DNA from: Chlamydomonas sphaeroides
Lineage: Eukaryota; Chlorophyta; Chlorophyceae; Chlamydomonadales; Chlamydomonadaceae
Reading direction: 5' to 3'
Length of the DNA: 64,000 bases
NCBI GenBank assembly: GCA_001662425.1
Contig: BDDC01000274.1
Span: 4,107-68,106 of the forward strand
The notes below the pieces were generated by a model that had not been told where the DNA came from, searched no databases, and saw nothing but the letters and a program-made list of their open reading frames with translations. Made by a program: the position numbers and the translations under genes. Below, in pieces: positions 11,834-24,173 of this stretch (position 1 is the stretch's first letter; the number at the start of each line of letters is the position of its first letter).

Positions 11834-14800
11834 CTACCCCCCCTCTCCGGCCAGCCCTTCTAACCCTTCCCCCAACCCATCCATCTCCTGCCCTCTCCCA
11901 CTCATTCCGCCTTGGCCCCCCTCCTCCGCCTCCCCTCCTCCGTCGCCGCCTTCTCCGCCCGCCCCCCCTGCCCCTGCTAGCCGCCGCCCCGCACGCCGCC
12001 GCCGCCGTCCGCTCGCGCGCCTCCGGTACGGCCGCCCGGCCCGGATGTACTCACAGCTAAGGTTGATCCGTTGCTCCCCAGTCTCCAGCTCATTCTTGAA
12101 CAGCGCATGACGGGGCCCCTCGGCCGCCGTCAGCTTAGGAACCGCCCGCAGCACCAACACACGCGGCCGCGACGCGCCTAGCCCGGCGCCCGCACCCACG
12201 CCCGCCGCCTCCACGCCACTGCCGCCGGCTGCTGGGGCGACGCCGATCCCAGACAGGTTCAGAAGGACGTGCTTTGCGCCCGCCAGCCCGGTGTTGTTGT
12301 GTAGGAGCCCGGCGCCGGGGCCGCCGAAGCGGGCCATGAGCACCGCCGCCAGGGCGCTCACGTCCCAGGCCTCGTCGGCGGCGCCGCCGGGCCGCCGCAT
12401 CGCCTCCGCCGGCACGTCGACGACGTCGCTGCCGCCGCCGCCGCCGCCGGCTTCGACTCCGGAGCTGCCGCCGACTTGGAAGCCCAGCGCCTGCGCACGC
12501 AGGGGTGCAGGTGGCCTGGAGAGACCCAAGATCACACAGATCGTCCGCCAACAGCCGTCCCAAGCAGGTGTGCCCCTCCCCCACCTGCAGCCGGGCCGTG
12601 CTGGCGGAGCCGTAGTCCGCCAGGCGCAGCAGCTGCATCAGGTGGTCGTACTCGGGCGCCAACAGCCTGCGGTTGACGGTTGGTGGGATACCGGTTGGCG
12701 GTTGGGTCGGTGTCCGCGCGAGCCAGAGGACCTGGCCGCCCGCCCCGGCCCACATCCGTCACGCCGCACCTCGTGAGCCACACACGCACGCACACACGGT
12801 ACGCATCGCACCCGCGCATAGCACACATGACGCTGCGCTCACGCGGCCGCGCCGCTCACCCTCCCGCGTTGTACCAGGTCGCCGCCTGGCAGCCGTACAG
12901 CAGGTACCCGGCCCACATGCAGCGCAGGTCGGACCAGCCCTTGTCGGGCGGCGCGTAGGGGATGAAGAAGCCCTGCGCCGGGGGGCGCCGCGGGTGCGAA
13001 CAGGCGAGCAGGCGGTTGGCGCGGCAGCACACGGCACATCGCAGGCTGACCACGCTGCCGGCCGCGGCCTGCATGGCTGGCAGGCGCTCGGCGTCATCGC
13101 GACGATCCAGGCGCGGCCCGGGCAGCGTCGCTACATGCGCCGTGCTGCCCATCCCGCAAGGCACACGCCCCCCACGTGCTCCAGCTCCAGAGCTGGCCTT
13201 CCCAGCAGCGGTGCACGGCGGTCCAAGGCATGCGCGCGCACGTGGCCTCCGCCGGGGTGCCCACGTGCTGTGTGCCAAGGTGCAGCCACCCCCACGCACA
13301 AGCGAGCCCCGAGGAGCTAGAGGCCAGCGCACGAGGCGGGCCCTGCCCAGCACCAACCCCCGCCAACCCGCCGCCACACGCCCGCCGGCTGCTCACGTGA
13401 TGTGCGTCCAGGGGCAGCGACGCGCGCCGCGCCCCGTTGCGGGCCCAGCTGACGTTGCAGGGCGGCGCGGGGAAGGCGGCGGCGCGGCCCATCTCCATGG
13501 CCAGCCGCCACAGCGCCATCACCGCCGCCCCGAACTCGGCCTCGCTGGCCCACGCGTGCCGCTCCAGCTGTTGGCGAGGGGCAGGGCAGCAGGCCGGGGG
13601 GGAGCAGAGACAGGCGCTTGGTGTGAGCGCAGCCGGGCAGGCGTGAGGCGGTGGCGGGCGTCGGGGGCGGTGTCGTGGGTCTGGGTCGTGCACGTGCAGA
13701 CCCTCAGGGCCATGGCCAGGGGGGGGACGCAAGCCCGTGGGCGTCATAGCGCCGGCCTGAACAGCGCGCGCCCTGCTGCGGCGGGGCACTCCCTCGCCGC
13801 ACCCGGCACGCCCATGCAGACAGACCCCCGGGTCACGCAGGCTGCGGGCCGCGCCTGGCCCGACAGCGGCAGCACGTCAGGTTTTGGGGTTTTGAGGTTT
13901 TGAGGGTTTTCGTCCCCGGCCTCTCGTCCGCACCTCGCCGGACAGCGCCAGCACGTCTGGCACGGGCGCGTGCTGCGAGGAGGCGAAGAACACGCCCCGG
14001 TTGGGGTGCACCGCGTGCGCCACGTCCCAGTCCCAGTTGCCCGTGGCCATCTGCGGGAGGCCACCGGACGGCGCGACGAGGGCGCTCCGGTCTGGTCTGC
14101 AGCTCCCCAAGCCAGCAGCTCGGGCCCCTTGCGGTGGTCGCACAGCGCAGCTCCGCGCCCGCGCTCAGGCAGCGGGAGTGCAGCTACCTAGCGGGCCGAC
14201 AGCGACAGCTGCATGCTGGCAGTGACGTGTCTTGCATGCTTAACCATGTCGGTTCATATTCGGCCTTGCGCTTGTAACCCCGTGCACGCACGGCCGAGCC
14301 CGGCGTCACCTTGACGGTCAGCTTGTTGGTGGCGCCGCCCGGCACGTGCACAAAGTGGGCGATGGCCACCGGCGGCGCGCGGCCGGGCGGCATGAGCGCG
14401 CGGTTCCAGTGCCCCACGCCGCCGCCGTTGGACCACGACTCGGCCAGCCACTGCGGCAGGTAGCCGAAGGTCTCGCGGATGGCGGCGCCCGCCTCGGCCT
14501 GCGGGCACAGCACGCAGTGTGTGAGCGTCTACGGGCACGGCACCGCACGTCGTGTGAGCGTCTACTAGTGGGCATGCGCCCCAGGGGGCACGAGAGTGGG
14601 GTGGCCGCCGTCTGCGGGTGCTTGGGAGGGCCGGGGCGCAACGGATGCGCGCTTTCATGGGTTTGCTGTTGTGTCCTAGGGAGGTGGGCAACCATAAAGA
14701 TGGCCCAGCTCGCTCAGTGGGGCCGTGGCCCCGCCGGCGCACCTGCGCCGGGTCCTCTGGGTCGGGCCACAGAGGCAGGATGTCGGACTGCGACGGCAGC

Positions 14801-17800
14801 AGGGCGGGCGGCAGGTCTCCGACGCTGCGCTAGCAGGCCGGTGACGGCAGGATCTCACAGGCAGAGCGCGACCACCTCTGTGCAGCCCCAACGGCCCCAA
14901 CAACGCCAACCCAGCGTCCTGGGGCCGCACCTTGAGGGTGTCCATCCACTGCTGCGAGCTGGGGTTGCGCTCCTTGGGGTAGAACATGCCGCCCAGCTCC
15001 TGGGGCCACACGCCCTGCAGCGCCCGGGCGGCGGCGGAGGGCAGTGCGGCACGCATTGGATTACCACTCGGTCTCGTAAGGGCGCGTGGGCCTCTGCGAC
15101 CCGGCATGCAGGGGCTCGGGGCTTCCTGGCCCAGGCTAGAGCAGTCAACGTGTTCCGTCTTCCATGTGGAACTGAAAAGGTTCCACAGTTGCATGTGCGG
15201 TTGGGTTGTTGACGAGCCATAGCCATGCTGAATTGCGACGCTGCGCTGCCGCGCAAGGCTCTTCAGAGCCTGCGGCATGCCAGAGTTGCCTCTCAGGGCA
15301 GCACGAGGGCGCGCAGCGGCCACGGAAGCAGCGTTGGAGCGCTCGCAGTGCGCCCTCGCCCCTCCGCTCACGCGAGTGTTGGCCACCCGCAGCGTGGCGC
15401 CTTCGGTGCTTATCGGCATTTTGACATGTCTATCACATATTCTGATCAGCAGTACAGGAATGCTGTGCAACGCAGCAACGGCAGCCCCGCTCACCCGGGT
15501 GTTGGGCACCCTCAGCGTGCCGATCCACACCTCGGCCGACTTGCTGTGCCACCAGTCCAGCCCTCCCACGAGCGCCTCCGGCCATTCCACCCGGGCGCTC
15601 TGGCGGCCAAGGGGGTCCAGCCGTGCAGCGGGGAGGCGAGGTTGGCAGCATAGGGGTATGTCAGGAGCGTGTGCCTTGCCCAGGGCGCATGCGGTCGACC
15701 GGGGCGAGGGCCAGCCTGCGTGCCCCAGCTGAGCCTGCCCCCCGCAGCGCCAGGCACCGCACCCTGAGGTAATCGTTGGCGTCCAGGTTGCGGCCCGCAG
15801 GTCCGCCAAACAGCTGCGCATGCGCGCTCTCCCACGCGGGCCGGTCGGGGCCGTCCCTCAGCCAGCAGCCGTACGACACGGGCCGGCCGGCGGCGGCGGA
15901 GAGCATGGTGTCGCTGCGGGGGAAGGGGAGGGAAAGGGAAGGGGAGAGACAGTCGGTTGGCGAAAGTCACACGCACCTGTCCATCTACTGGTCCGCTTCA
16001 GACGAGCGCACGCAGGCAAGGACGCACGGGCGGTGCGATCCTTGGGGGCTCCACCCCTCACGTTGCTGCGCGGCGGGGGCTACAGCACTCCTCAACAGAC
16101 CGCGGCCCCGCCAGGGGGCCCACCACGCACCTGTACATCTGCTGGTCCCAGCAGCCCGAGGGCCGCTGCGCGGCGTGCAGTAGGTGTGCGGCGCCCGCCC
16201 ACCTGCGCAGCAGGCCAGCGTGGGCAGCATGGTGGCAGTGTGGCGGCGTGGCGGCGAGGCGGGGTCCCGAGTGGGTTTGCCCCATGCCCCGCCCGGCGCT
16301 GCGGCGGCGGACTGCGACAGCCCGGGCCGCGGACGTGGCCTGCTGGCTCGCGGAAGCCCTCGCCCGGGCCGTGGCAGCCATATCCCGCGTGCGTACTACG
16401 GGCACATATTGCGTCTGCGGTCGAACCCGTGTGCCACGCTACGGCTGCGGTCGCATGGTTGCGCTGCGGCTGCTGTGCTGCTCTCCTCCCACGCAGCGCT
16501 CCACCCCTGCCCGCTACACGGCTCTCGCGGGTTGTTCCGGCTCCAGGCGGTCGATGATCCCTGCTTGTATATAAAAACGTCCATGACAACGTCACAGCTG
16601 GCTGTACGTTTGTTTGATCTGGATCTGACATGGAGTTGTACGCTTGGTAGCTGGATCTTGGCATAGATCCCTTGCTGTAGCACACCGTGACTCACCGCTC
16701 CAGGCGGTCGATGATCTCCGCGAGCATGTAGGCCACGGGGCCTGGGAGGATATGTATCCAGGGGGGTAGCGAACGAGTCAACACACCGAACCGGAAGTTC
16801 GGGCCCGAGAAAGCTGATGCTGGACCCTCCCNNNNNNNNNNGCCACGGGGCCTGGGAGGGCCGCCAGGCACGGCAAGGCAAGGACGGAGGGTATGAGGCG
16901 CAGGAGGAGATGTACCCGTACCACAACAGCAAGTCCGGCGGCCCCTCGGCTTGGCGGTGCCATCAGCCCGCACGGCCAGGGCATCGGCCCATGTGCCGGC
17001 ACCCACCATCGGGCCGGATGCGCTGCACATACACCACGCCGCAGTTGATCCTGGCGGTGGGCGAGGGCGGCGCAGCAGAGTGAGGCACGGCGACACCAGG
17101 CAGCGCAGCCGCGGCCGTGCCGCGGCCGCCTGGACGGCGGGCCCGCTTGGCCAGCGGCATCACAAAAGGGCTTGCTTCCCCAAGGGGCTGCTCCCCGCCG
17201 GGCCCCCGCCGCCGCAGCGACCGGTGGCCGCAACACCGCCAACAGCGGGCAGCAGGGGTAAATCAGAAGCAGAACCCACGTACGGCATCAGCAGCCCTAC
17301 CCACCAGCCGTTGCCATCGCGCATGGTGGCAATGCTCATGTTAGCTACCGGCGGCGCCCTGCGGCTCAGCCGGCAGCAGGTAGGCAGGGTTCGGTGGTCA
17401 CGCGCGCCGTGACGCAGCCGCTCTTGGGGGACGGGATAGCCTGGCATAGGGCCTAGGGCACAGCGCCCTGCGCCGCGGCCAGCAGCAGGCAGCGTACGCC
17501 AAGGGCCGGCGCGGGCGAGCACACGGACCCCACAGCCCTGCAGAAGGGTGTCGGGCGCCTGGGGCCAACGCAGGGCCGCGTGGCACGGCGAGGCAGCAGC
17601 GCGCGCCGCAAAGCGCTCGTGCGCAAGCAGCCCACGCGGGCGCAGCACAGCACGGGCACCTAGGCGAACGCCTGGGCCCTCGGGCCGAAGAGCGCGGGCG
17701 CGGCACAGCACGGACACGACGCCGCCCGGGCCCTCGGGCCAATGTGCGGCCAACGGTTCCCTGGGCCATGCAGCCTCCACGCCGGCCGGCCGAGGGTCGC

Positions 17801-19179
17801 CCTCAGCACGGCTGCCGTGGCCTGGAGTGCTGCGGCGCTGTTGGACACCCGCACCGCTTTGCAAGACCCCCTGGGCTTTCACATGTCAACGCGGCGCTGC
17901 TTGTCACCTGAGGAACTGGTAGACGTCGTGGAACAGGATGACGTCAGAGTCCAGCATCAGCACATTGCTGCCCAGGCGCGCGGCGCGGACCAGGAACGCC
18001 ACGCTGCGGCGGCGCGAGCAAGCGGCACGGCGCGGTGCAGCATCAGCGGGGCGCTGCTAGCGGCCCTGGCATTCGTGTCGGCTTTAGCCCTCAATGCCCG
18101 GCACCGTGCCGTACGCCCGGCATGTACGCTCCCGTACACCCCGTACGCGCCAGCGCAGTCGCACACGGCTTACGATGCCCGGCCGAACTGCAATCTCAAG
18201 CAACGCGCCAGGACAGATCCGCACCAACCACGTTTACAGCCCTGCCAAGCTTGTCTGTACGACCGCAATCAACATGCCTCAGTGCCAGCTCACCGGTCCA
18301 GCAGATACTTCGTGTTGCTCACAAAGGTCTGGCTAGACCACACGCACGCCAGTCGCGGCCTTTCGGAGGTGATGGTGACCATCGTGGTGGGTTGCAGGAG
18401 GCAGGGCGGGCGGGGACGCTGACATCGGCACGATAGCTTGTGCGGCTTGGTAGGCCTAGGACGGCAGCCGAGCTCATATTCAACAGGGCACCTGCAGAGC
18501 TGCTCCCACCCACCAAGCCGCCCACCTTACCAGGTGGCGTCGCTCTTGGCGCAGCGGTCCTGCAGCGACAGCAGCACCACGTGCTCGTAGCCGATGGACA
18601 GCAGCGTGCGGAACGTCTGCGAGGAGGGGGCCCGGGCAGGCGGGCGTTGGGGTCGAGAGATAGGGTAGGGCAGGTGGGGTAAGGGTTGTGAGGTGCGGGG
18701 AGATGGAGCAGGGCTGGGCATGGGGTGTCGGGGCGGCCAGGCGAGGCCGCACGACGACGGCAAGCCGCGCACCTGGTAAGCGGGGTTGAGGCGCGTCTCC
18801 GTGAGCAGGATGATCTCCGAGTGGTAAGAACGAGCCGCGAGGCAGGCCTTGAGGGAGTCGGAGGCTTTGATGTCGCCTGCGGGGCAGCGCCACCGGGTGC
18901 GTGCTTGCTGTGAACCCCTGGAGCACCCTCACCCTCGTCGACCCGGCTCCCGCCCCACGCCTCCGCGCCCCACGGCCCCACGCCCTCGCTGGCGCCTCTA
19001 AGCACAAGCTCGGTGAGCGGTGATGGCAACTCACCCGTCCACAGCTTGACTTTCCCGATTGAGCACATGTCCGACGCAGCGCACGGCAGCTTGCTTTCGT
19101 CAACCGAGGCCGCCAGTGTGGCTTGTGCCGCGCCTGGACTCGCTGCTGTGATGAGCAGCAGTACCGCTAGGACTAACAT
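11834..19179 (-). CDS. GT77-type nucleotide-diphospho-sugar transferase, secreted/Golgi
   Basis: Nineteen exons: 19179-19035, 18876-18773, 18616-18531, 18359-18294, 18003-17908, 17358-17305, 17050-17007, 16741-16696, 16202-16131, 15913-15763, 15599-15495, 15014-14931, 14829-14743, 14498-14292, 14050-13934, 13567-13397, 12972-12860, 12666-12585, 12490 onward. All phases agree, giving about 755 residues to position 12055. A signal peptide (MLVLAVLLLITAASPGAAQA) leads into a nucleotide-sugar transferase fold with the metal-binding DxD motif in SNVLMLDSDVILFHDVYQF and the later INCGVVYVQ strand. Related algal and plant enzymes of this type include hydroxyproline arabinosyltransferases (RRA/XEG113), so wall glycoprotein arabinosylation is a reasonable but unproven role. 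The 3' end is uncertain: a good donor (GTGAGT) follows 12055, and reading through to the stop at 11834 adds only low-complexity sequence. A ten-base gap and two exon-edge copies lie in its introns. Confidence 0.85.
15366..15399 (-). repeat. copy of the 3' edge of GT77-gene exon 11
   Basis: 29 of 34 bases match 15489-15522, the real exon end plus donor. On the minus strand the copy still encodes TLRVANTR followed by a GTGAGC donor, 123 bases downstream of the true donor and in the same open frame. Confidence 0.7.
16832..16841. other. assembly gap (10 N)
   Basis: The gap lies in the intron between exons 7 and 8 of the GT77-type gene. The 18 bases after it repeat 16732-16749, which spans the start of exon 8, so the join may be a collapsed or misplaced duplication. 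Confidence 0.95.
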
Positions 19180-20325
19180 TGCCCTGCACGTCTTCGCGCC
19201 AAAGCGCGAACTGGGCACCAAAAGCTCAGACGAGAATGCTATACCTGTCTAAATATTGCCATGCTCGTCAGACATGTTCCTTGAGTCTGGGCGGACGTAC
19301 ACGGACGGGCAGTATGTCGCTGCAGGGTTTCGGCGAACTCCAGGTCTACATGTCTTGGACGCTAGACATGGCTTCAAGACACCAATCGCTGAGTTGGTGC
19401 ACATGCATCTGATGCCATAATACCTTGCCATGGTCCTCGCACGGCCTGGCAACCCCAACCCCGCTGCCTCCGCGCTGCACCCTGCCGCCTTGGCACGCCT
19501 AGGACACTGGTGCTGCGGCGATGCATCTGTAGGACACTTCAGCCTGTAGCCAGCGGGTAACGTCCAACACGTATGACTTGCTTGACGTTAGCGTGGTCGT
19601 GCACACCCGGGTGCACACCCGCAGCACCTGTCGCCGCCGCCAGGGGAGCCCCTGGCTGCCGCTTTCAACAGCTCGCCTGGCGCACACCAAGCTGCGTTCC
19701 ATCTTCAAGCACCTGGCGATGTGGCCCATGAGTGAGTAGCCACGACACACGAGTCCCGTCCGCTCACGCAAGGTGCTATCCTGTGCACGGCGTTGCACGT
19801 CAAGTCCAGCAACACATACCGTCAGCTCCCCTCGTGTCACCACGTGCTATATATAACTCGGGCCAACATCACGGAACACGAGTGTTTACTCGCCGCCAAA
19901 AGGCTCTTGCCTACGCCCTGACTCCAACGGCGTGGCCCAGGCGCACGCCTGAATCGCTCTAGTGAGGGACGCAGCCCCATGCAACTGAGGCTTCGTTCAG
20001 GCTCGCGGAAGGCCTTGTCCACTTGCCGTTCATCGAGCGCCCACACACGTGACGCAGCCCGAGCTGCCTACCCTGCCCGTTCTCCTTCCTCTGGTCGGGT
20101 CCGCATCCTCTTCCCCTGCAGTACTCCCCGCTGCCCCCACAGCCCGTGCACACCTCCTGCACCACAAAGCCTCGCAGCAGGGACCCTGGCCCCGCTGCCG
20201 ACTGGAGTCCGACGTACGGAGCGCCCCCGGCTCAACATACCGGTATCAGCCAGCAAACCGCACTCCAACAACCTCCAAGAGATGTTTCCACAGGTTCAGA
20301 GATCCGTGACGCGGCATGGCACGGA
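19180..20325. other. intergenic between two glycosyltransferase genes
   Basis: This stretch holds the upstream region of the GT77-type gene and the 3' flank of the GT64 gene, both minus-strand. A TATATATA run occurs near 19849, about 670 bases upstream of the GT77-type start codon. No gene was seen. Confidence 0.45.
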
Positions 20326-22866
20326 TCACACGTGCCCCGTGGCCATGGCGTACAGCGAGTCCGTGAAGGGGCTCAGCCGCAACCACAGCGTGCTGGCGCC
20401 GGCGCCGGCGGCGTCGCTGAGGTTGCGCACCGCAAGCGGCAGCGCGCCGCCGTACTGCTGCGCGAAGAAGTTGAGGCAGCCGCCGCGGATCTGCAAGGGC
20501 GTGTGAGCGTCGGGGAGGAGGGCGGGTGCGGGGCAGGGTTAGTGTTGGGGTCAAGCCCCACCGCACGCGGCACCGAACAAGGACCGGAGCGCACCAGAGC
20601 GGGCAGCTCGGCTGCCTCCTGCCGCCTCCCGCGTCTCCCACGTCCCGTAAAACGCCAGTCCCTGCCGGCCCCGACCCACATCACCCCCGACCCACATCGC
20701 CGTGCTTCTTGCCGGAGCTGATGCCCTTGACCTTGGTGAGGCCCTTGCCCAGGTCGATGACGGCGCCGCTGTGCACAAAGGCTGGCGGCCGGCCCGTGAC
20801 GTGGCCCACCAGCGTGGCCATGGCCAGGTCCTCGCAGTTGTGTACGGCATCCACGTGCTCCCGGATGGCGGGCGACATGTGGTTGCTGTAGTACTCCAGG
20901 TAGTCTGCGGGCGCCGTGCACCGTAAGTCGTATAAGTGGGGCTCGTGTTTCACACAGGCAGGCGGGTCGGCAGCTGCTGCAGGCCGGCACGTGCCCGTAC
21001 GCCAAAGCTTTCCAGCTTTCGGCCAGCCTGTCCAACATCTGCAAATTAGAGGCCCTGCGGTTCATGTCGCTGCGAGCGGCTGGCATTGGGTGCTGCGCTA
21101 TGCAGCCAGGGAGCCATGGCCTGGACCTCGCCCTCGGCTGGTGCGGTCAAGGCGCGGGTGGGGTAACGGTGGTCTAGGGACACGGGCTCACCCCGGTGCA
21201 GCATGGCGGCCTTGGTGAGCACCAGGCTGTAGGCGCCGTGCCACGTCAGCGTGCCGAAACCCTGGAGGTAGCGGTACCTGGGGGCCCCCAGCACACACGG
21301 GCAGGCCGCGAGTTGGATGCATGCACCGGAGGAGGGCGCCCTGGCCAGACAGCGCGCGGGCGTCGCGCTCGGTGCCCGGCGCGCCGCGGCCGGCCCCACC
21401 TGCACTCGCGGTCAGTGACGTGCAGCCGCGGGTAGAAGCCGGCCATGTTCTGCGGGTCCTGCTTCCACGCCTGCACCGGCAGCGGCAGCGTATGCACGCA
21501 ACACTCAAGACCGTGGCCGGCGGCCGCAGCGCCAGGCTCCAGCGCTGCCGCTCGCCGGCCATAGGGCGGAGCTGATGCATGCGCTGTGTCGCGGTGGGCC
21601 CCCGCCTTCCACAGCCAGCGCCTTGCGCCCGCCTTAGCCAGGTGAATGGCTCGGTGCAGTGGTGCCGCAGAGCCCACACGGTGCCTACATGAGGGCTCCC
21701 ATAGGCTCGACGGCCCTTGTGGTCCTCACCGCAAACAGGCGGCCCGCCCCTTGCCTTCCTTTGTCCTCACCATGAACAGGCGGCCCGCCCCTCGCCCGCA
21801 ATCTGTTCCTGGCCCTCACCACTCACCACGAACAGTCGATCCAGCACGTCGCAGGGCGCCACGATGTCGTCATCCAGGCTCAGCACCGCCTCGGTGCGGA
21901 GGCCTGGCGGGGAGGGCAGGCGGCGGCGGCAGCGGGCCCGGCGGCAGGGCGTCGGCAGAGCGCGTCTGGCTCGGGTGCTCAGCCACAGCTCCGAGCCCGC
22001 ACTGCCGCAGCCCTGAGCCGGCGCGGCGCCGCTGGCGAAGACCCGGGAGCAACGAGCCCCTGACCGTAACCCAAGCGCCGCGCACCCTCCAGCGGCCAGA
22101 AGCGGTTGTTGAGGGAGGCGTTGCTGACGATGTCGAAGCGGACCTCCTTGACGTCCGAGTAGTACTCGGGCGCCTGCGCCCGTGTAGGCGGCAGCCCGTC
22201 CTCGCACCAGATCTGGGCAGCCGCGAGGGGCCCACGGACGCATGGTGGTGGTTGAGGCTGGCGATGGCACTTGGGAAGTGCTTCGCTGACCGGTCGTGGT
22301 GGCTTTGGGTGCAGCGATCCGTGCTGCACGGCAGCCGTGCGCTGCTAAGGCCCAACGCTGGCCAGGTCCAATGCGGGTCACGGACGGCAAGGCTCACCAC
22401 GCGCAGCACATCTATGGTCTTGCACTGCGCGTAGTGCGCTATGGCCCGCTGCAGCAGCTGCGGCCGCTTGTAGGAGTTGATGACGAGGGTGAAGCGGTCG
22501 GGGAACTCCACTGGGGCCGAGGTGCATCAGGGCGACAAGGGGCCAAAGCAGACGCGCATGTCAAAGTAGAACATGCCTTCCAGGGGCTGGCGCTCGCCCA
22601 TCCGGTGCTGTAGCACCACTGTAGCTGCAGAGCTGTGGGTTACACGTGCAGCGAGAGCTGTAACTGCATAAGGGCGCACCCGAAGGGCCGTGGTAGCGTG
22701 GCATCTGTGGCGGGGTGGCCGGGCGGTGGTACTCCGGCGCCTTGCAGCGTGCAGGTCCCGGAGCTCGGCTGTAGATGATGAAGGGTGTTGCGAGCAGCAC
22801 AGCGAGCACGGCGAGGACGCCGCACACGAGCGGTCTGCGCATTGTCTGGCGCCGGCACGCGCCCAT
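20326..22866 (-). CDS. GT64 (EXTL2-like) glycosyltransferase, type II membrane protein
   Basis: Eight exons (22866-22680, 22510-22398, 22212-22086, 21903-21827, 21470-21400, 21277-21192, 20904-20696, 20490-20326) encode 344 residues in consistent phase. A short basic N-terminus precedes one membrane segment (VLAVLAVLLATPFIIYS), the signal anchor of a Golgi enzyme. The GT64 domain follows: FTLVINSYKRPQLLQRAIAH, the DxD site in AVLSLDDDIVAPCD, MAGFYPRLH, GAYSLVLTKAAML and AVHNCEDLAMATLVGHVTG. These correspond to EXTL2 landmarks. GT64 enzymes transfer HexNAc or related sugars from UDP-sugars; the substrate here is unknown. A second in-frame Met at 22842 lies closer to the membrane segment. The adjacent same-strand GT77-type gene also encodes a secretory glycosyltransferase. 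Confidence 0.9.
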
Positions 22867-24173
22867 AGCAGCTATACAGACATCAGACGTGCTATTTGGT
22901 GCATCATCCGTTTTCTTAGGGCCCCATCGAGGTGACCGTGTTGGCAACATCGTAAATCGTAAGTTGCATTCTCTAGCTGCCCGCAGCTGTGGTGCGCATA
23001 ACTGCGCAGGCGAATATGATGTCGATATGTGACAATTGGAACGGGTTACCGTGTGCTGAGACCGTGCGAGGCCAGTCAGGCATCGTTTTGGCGGCAAACC
23101 CACACGCGGATACCCCTGTGGCGAGATGCGGCGCATCCTTCAGCACCTCCGCCGACACGCTGCCGCTTATATGTTGGGTTCAGGAAAGGCCCGTCAGCAG
23201 ACTGGCGGTCCCCAGCCGTTGGCTCGGTGCCCCACGGCTAGGGCTTCTGCCGGTGGGGCCCCTGGTCCATGTTTTACATCTCTTCATCGGCTGGCCCGCT
23301 GCTGCAAGCTCCTGCATTAAAGAGTAAGCCTGCCCAAGCTTGCCTTTCCGCCTTCAGGCGGTCGTGTCGAAGTTGTGACCTGCGCCAGGGGAGCTCCCCT
23401 GGGCTGCGCCGTACAGAATTCAGCTGATCAGGAGGCAGCTTCTGGCATCAGCCGCACTCACGTGCGGAGCTGCTGCAATAGCTCAGATCAGCTGCCGACT
23501 GGCCGTCCAAACACGTGCACTCAGGAAGTCGAAGAATTGGAAAGACGTGCCGAAGAGCAGAGCCAGCACTTTGGTAGGTTTACAACGGCGACAAACACTT
23601 TGCCGCCGGATGTTCCGCAGATCATCTACAAAACTGTAACGCGCTGCCGATGATGCTGCGCACATGGTTATGCCCGCAGCCAACCCGTCCTCGGCAGGCC
23701 GCCCGAAGGCGCCAAAACCTGCAGCCCACCACAGCCGCTCACAGGGTTCCCTGCTCACGACGCGATAACCTGCCCAGGGCCCCGGGGCCTGCCGCCCACG
23801 CCAGCAGCAACGGACCCCGGTACCCACACCACCACGCACGGCCGCGTGCGGCACCGGCGGCGTGAGGGACAGACAAGCACAGCCCCGCCCTCGCTCCGCA
23901 CGCCTCCGCCAGCCCACAAGCCGTACGGCTAGCCGCGTCGAACACGGCGCGCGCCGCCCTGGGCAGCGCGCGCCAGTCGCTCGGCGGCTAGGCTCACCCT
24001 CATCATCGACTCCGGCAACAGCGTCCTAGCGCGCCACCGTTCAAGGCACCGTAAGCAGCCACGTTGGGCTACTTACACCTGTTGCCGCACACGGGAGGAC
24101 AAATGGGAGTCAGTGGCCATCGGGCACTGCAATACATGAATGCCACAATCCGCGGTGCTGCAGCGCCTGTGCT
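22867..24173. other. intergenic between GT64 and LHCI genes
   Basis: The stretch contains the GT64 upstream region and the LHCI 3' UTR. On the plus strand 23525-23573 looks like a small exon (CAG before, GTAGGT after, reading EVEELERRAEEQSQHF), but no partner exons were found. Confidence 0.4.
24073..24077 (-). terminator. putative TGTAA poly(A) signal for the LHCI gene
   Basis: TTACA on the plus strand is TGTAA on the gene's strand, 97 bases past the stop codon, a typical distance for a highly expressed algal antenna gene. Confidence 0.5.

Noticed and set aside
22509..22623. Possible extra GT64 exon reading TVVLQHRMGERQPLEGMFYF
   Set aside because: The only nearby donor gives the wrong phase for the next exon, whereas splicing from 22680 directly to 22510 is in phase with good GTGCGC and CAG sites.
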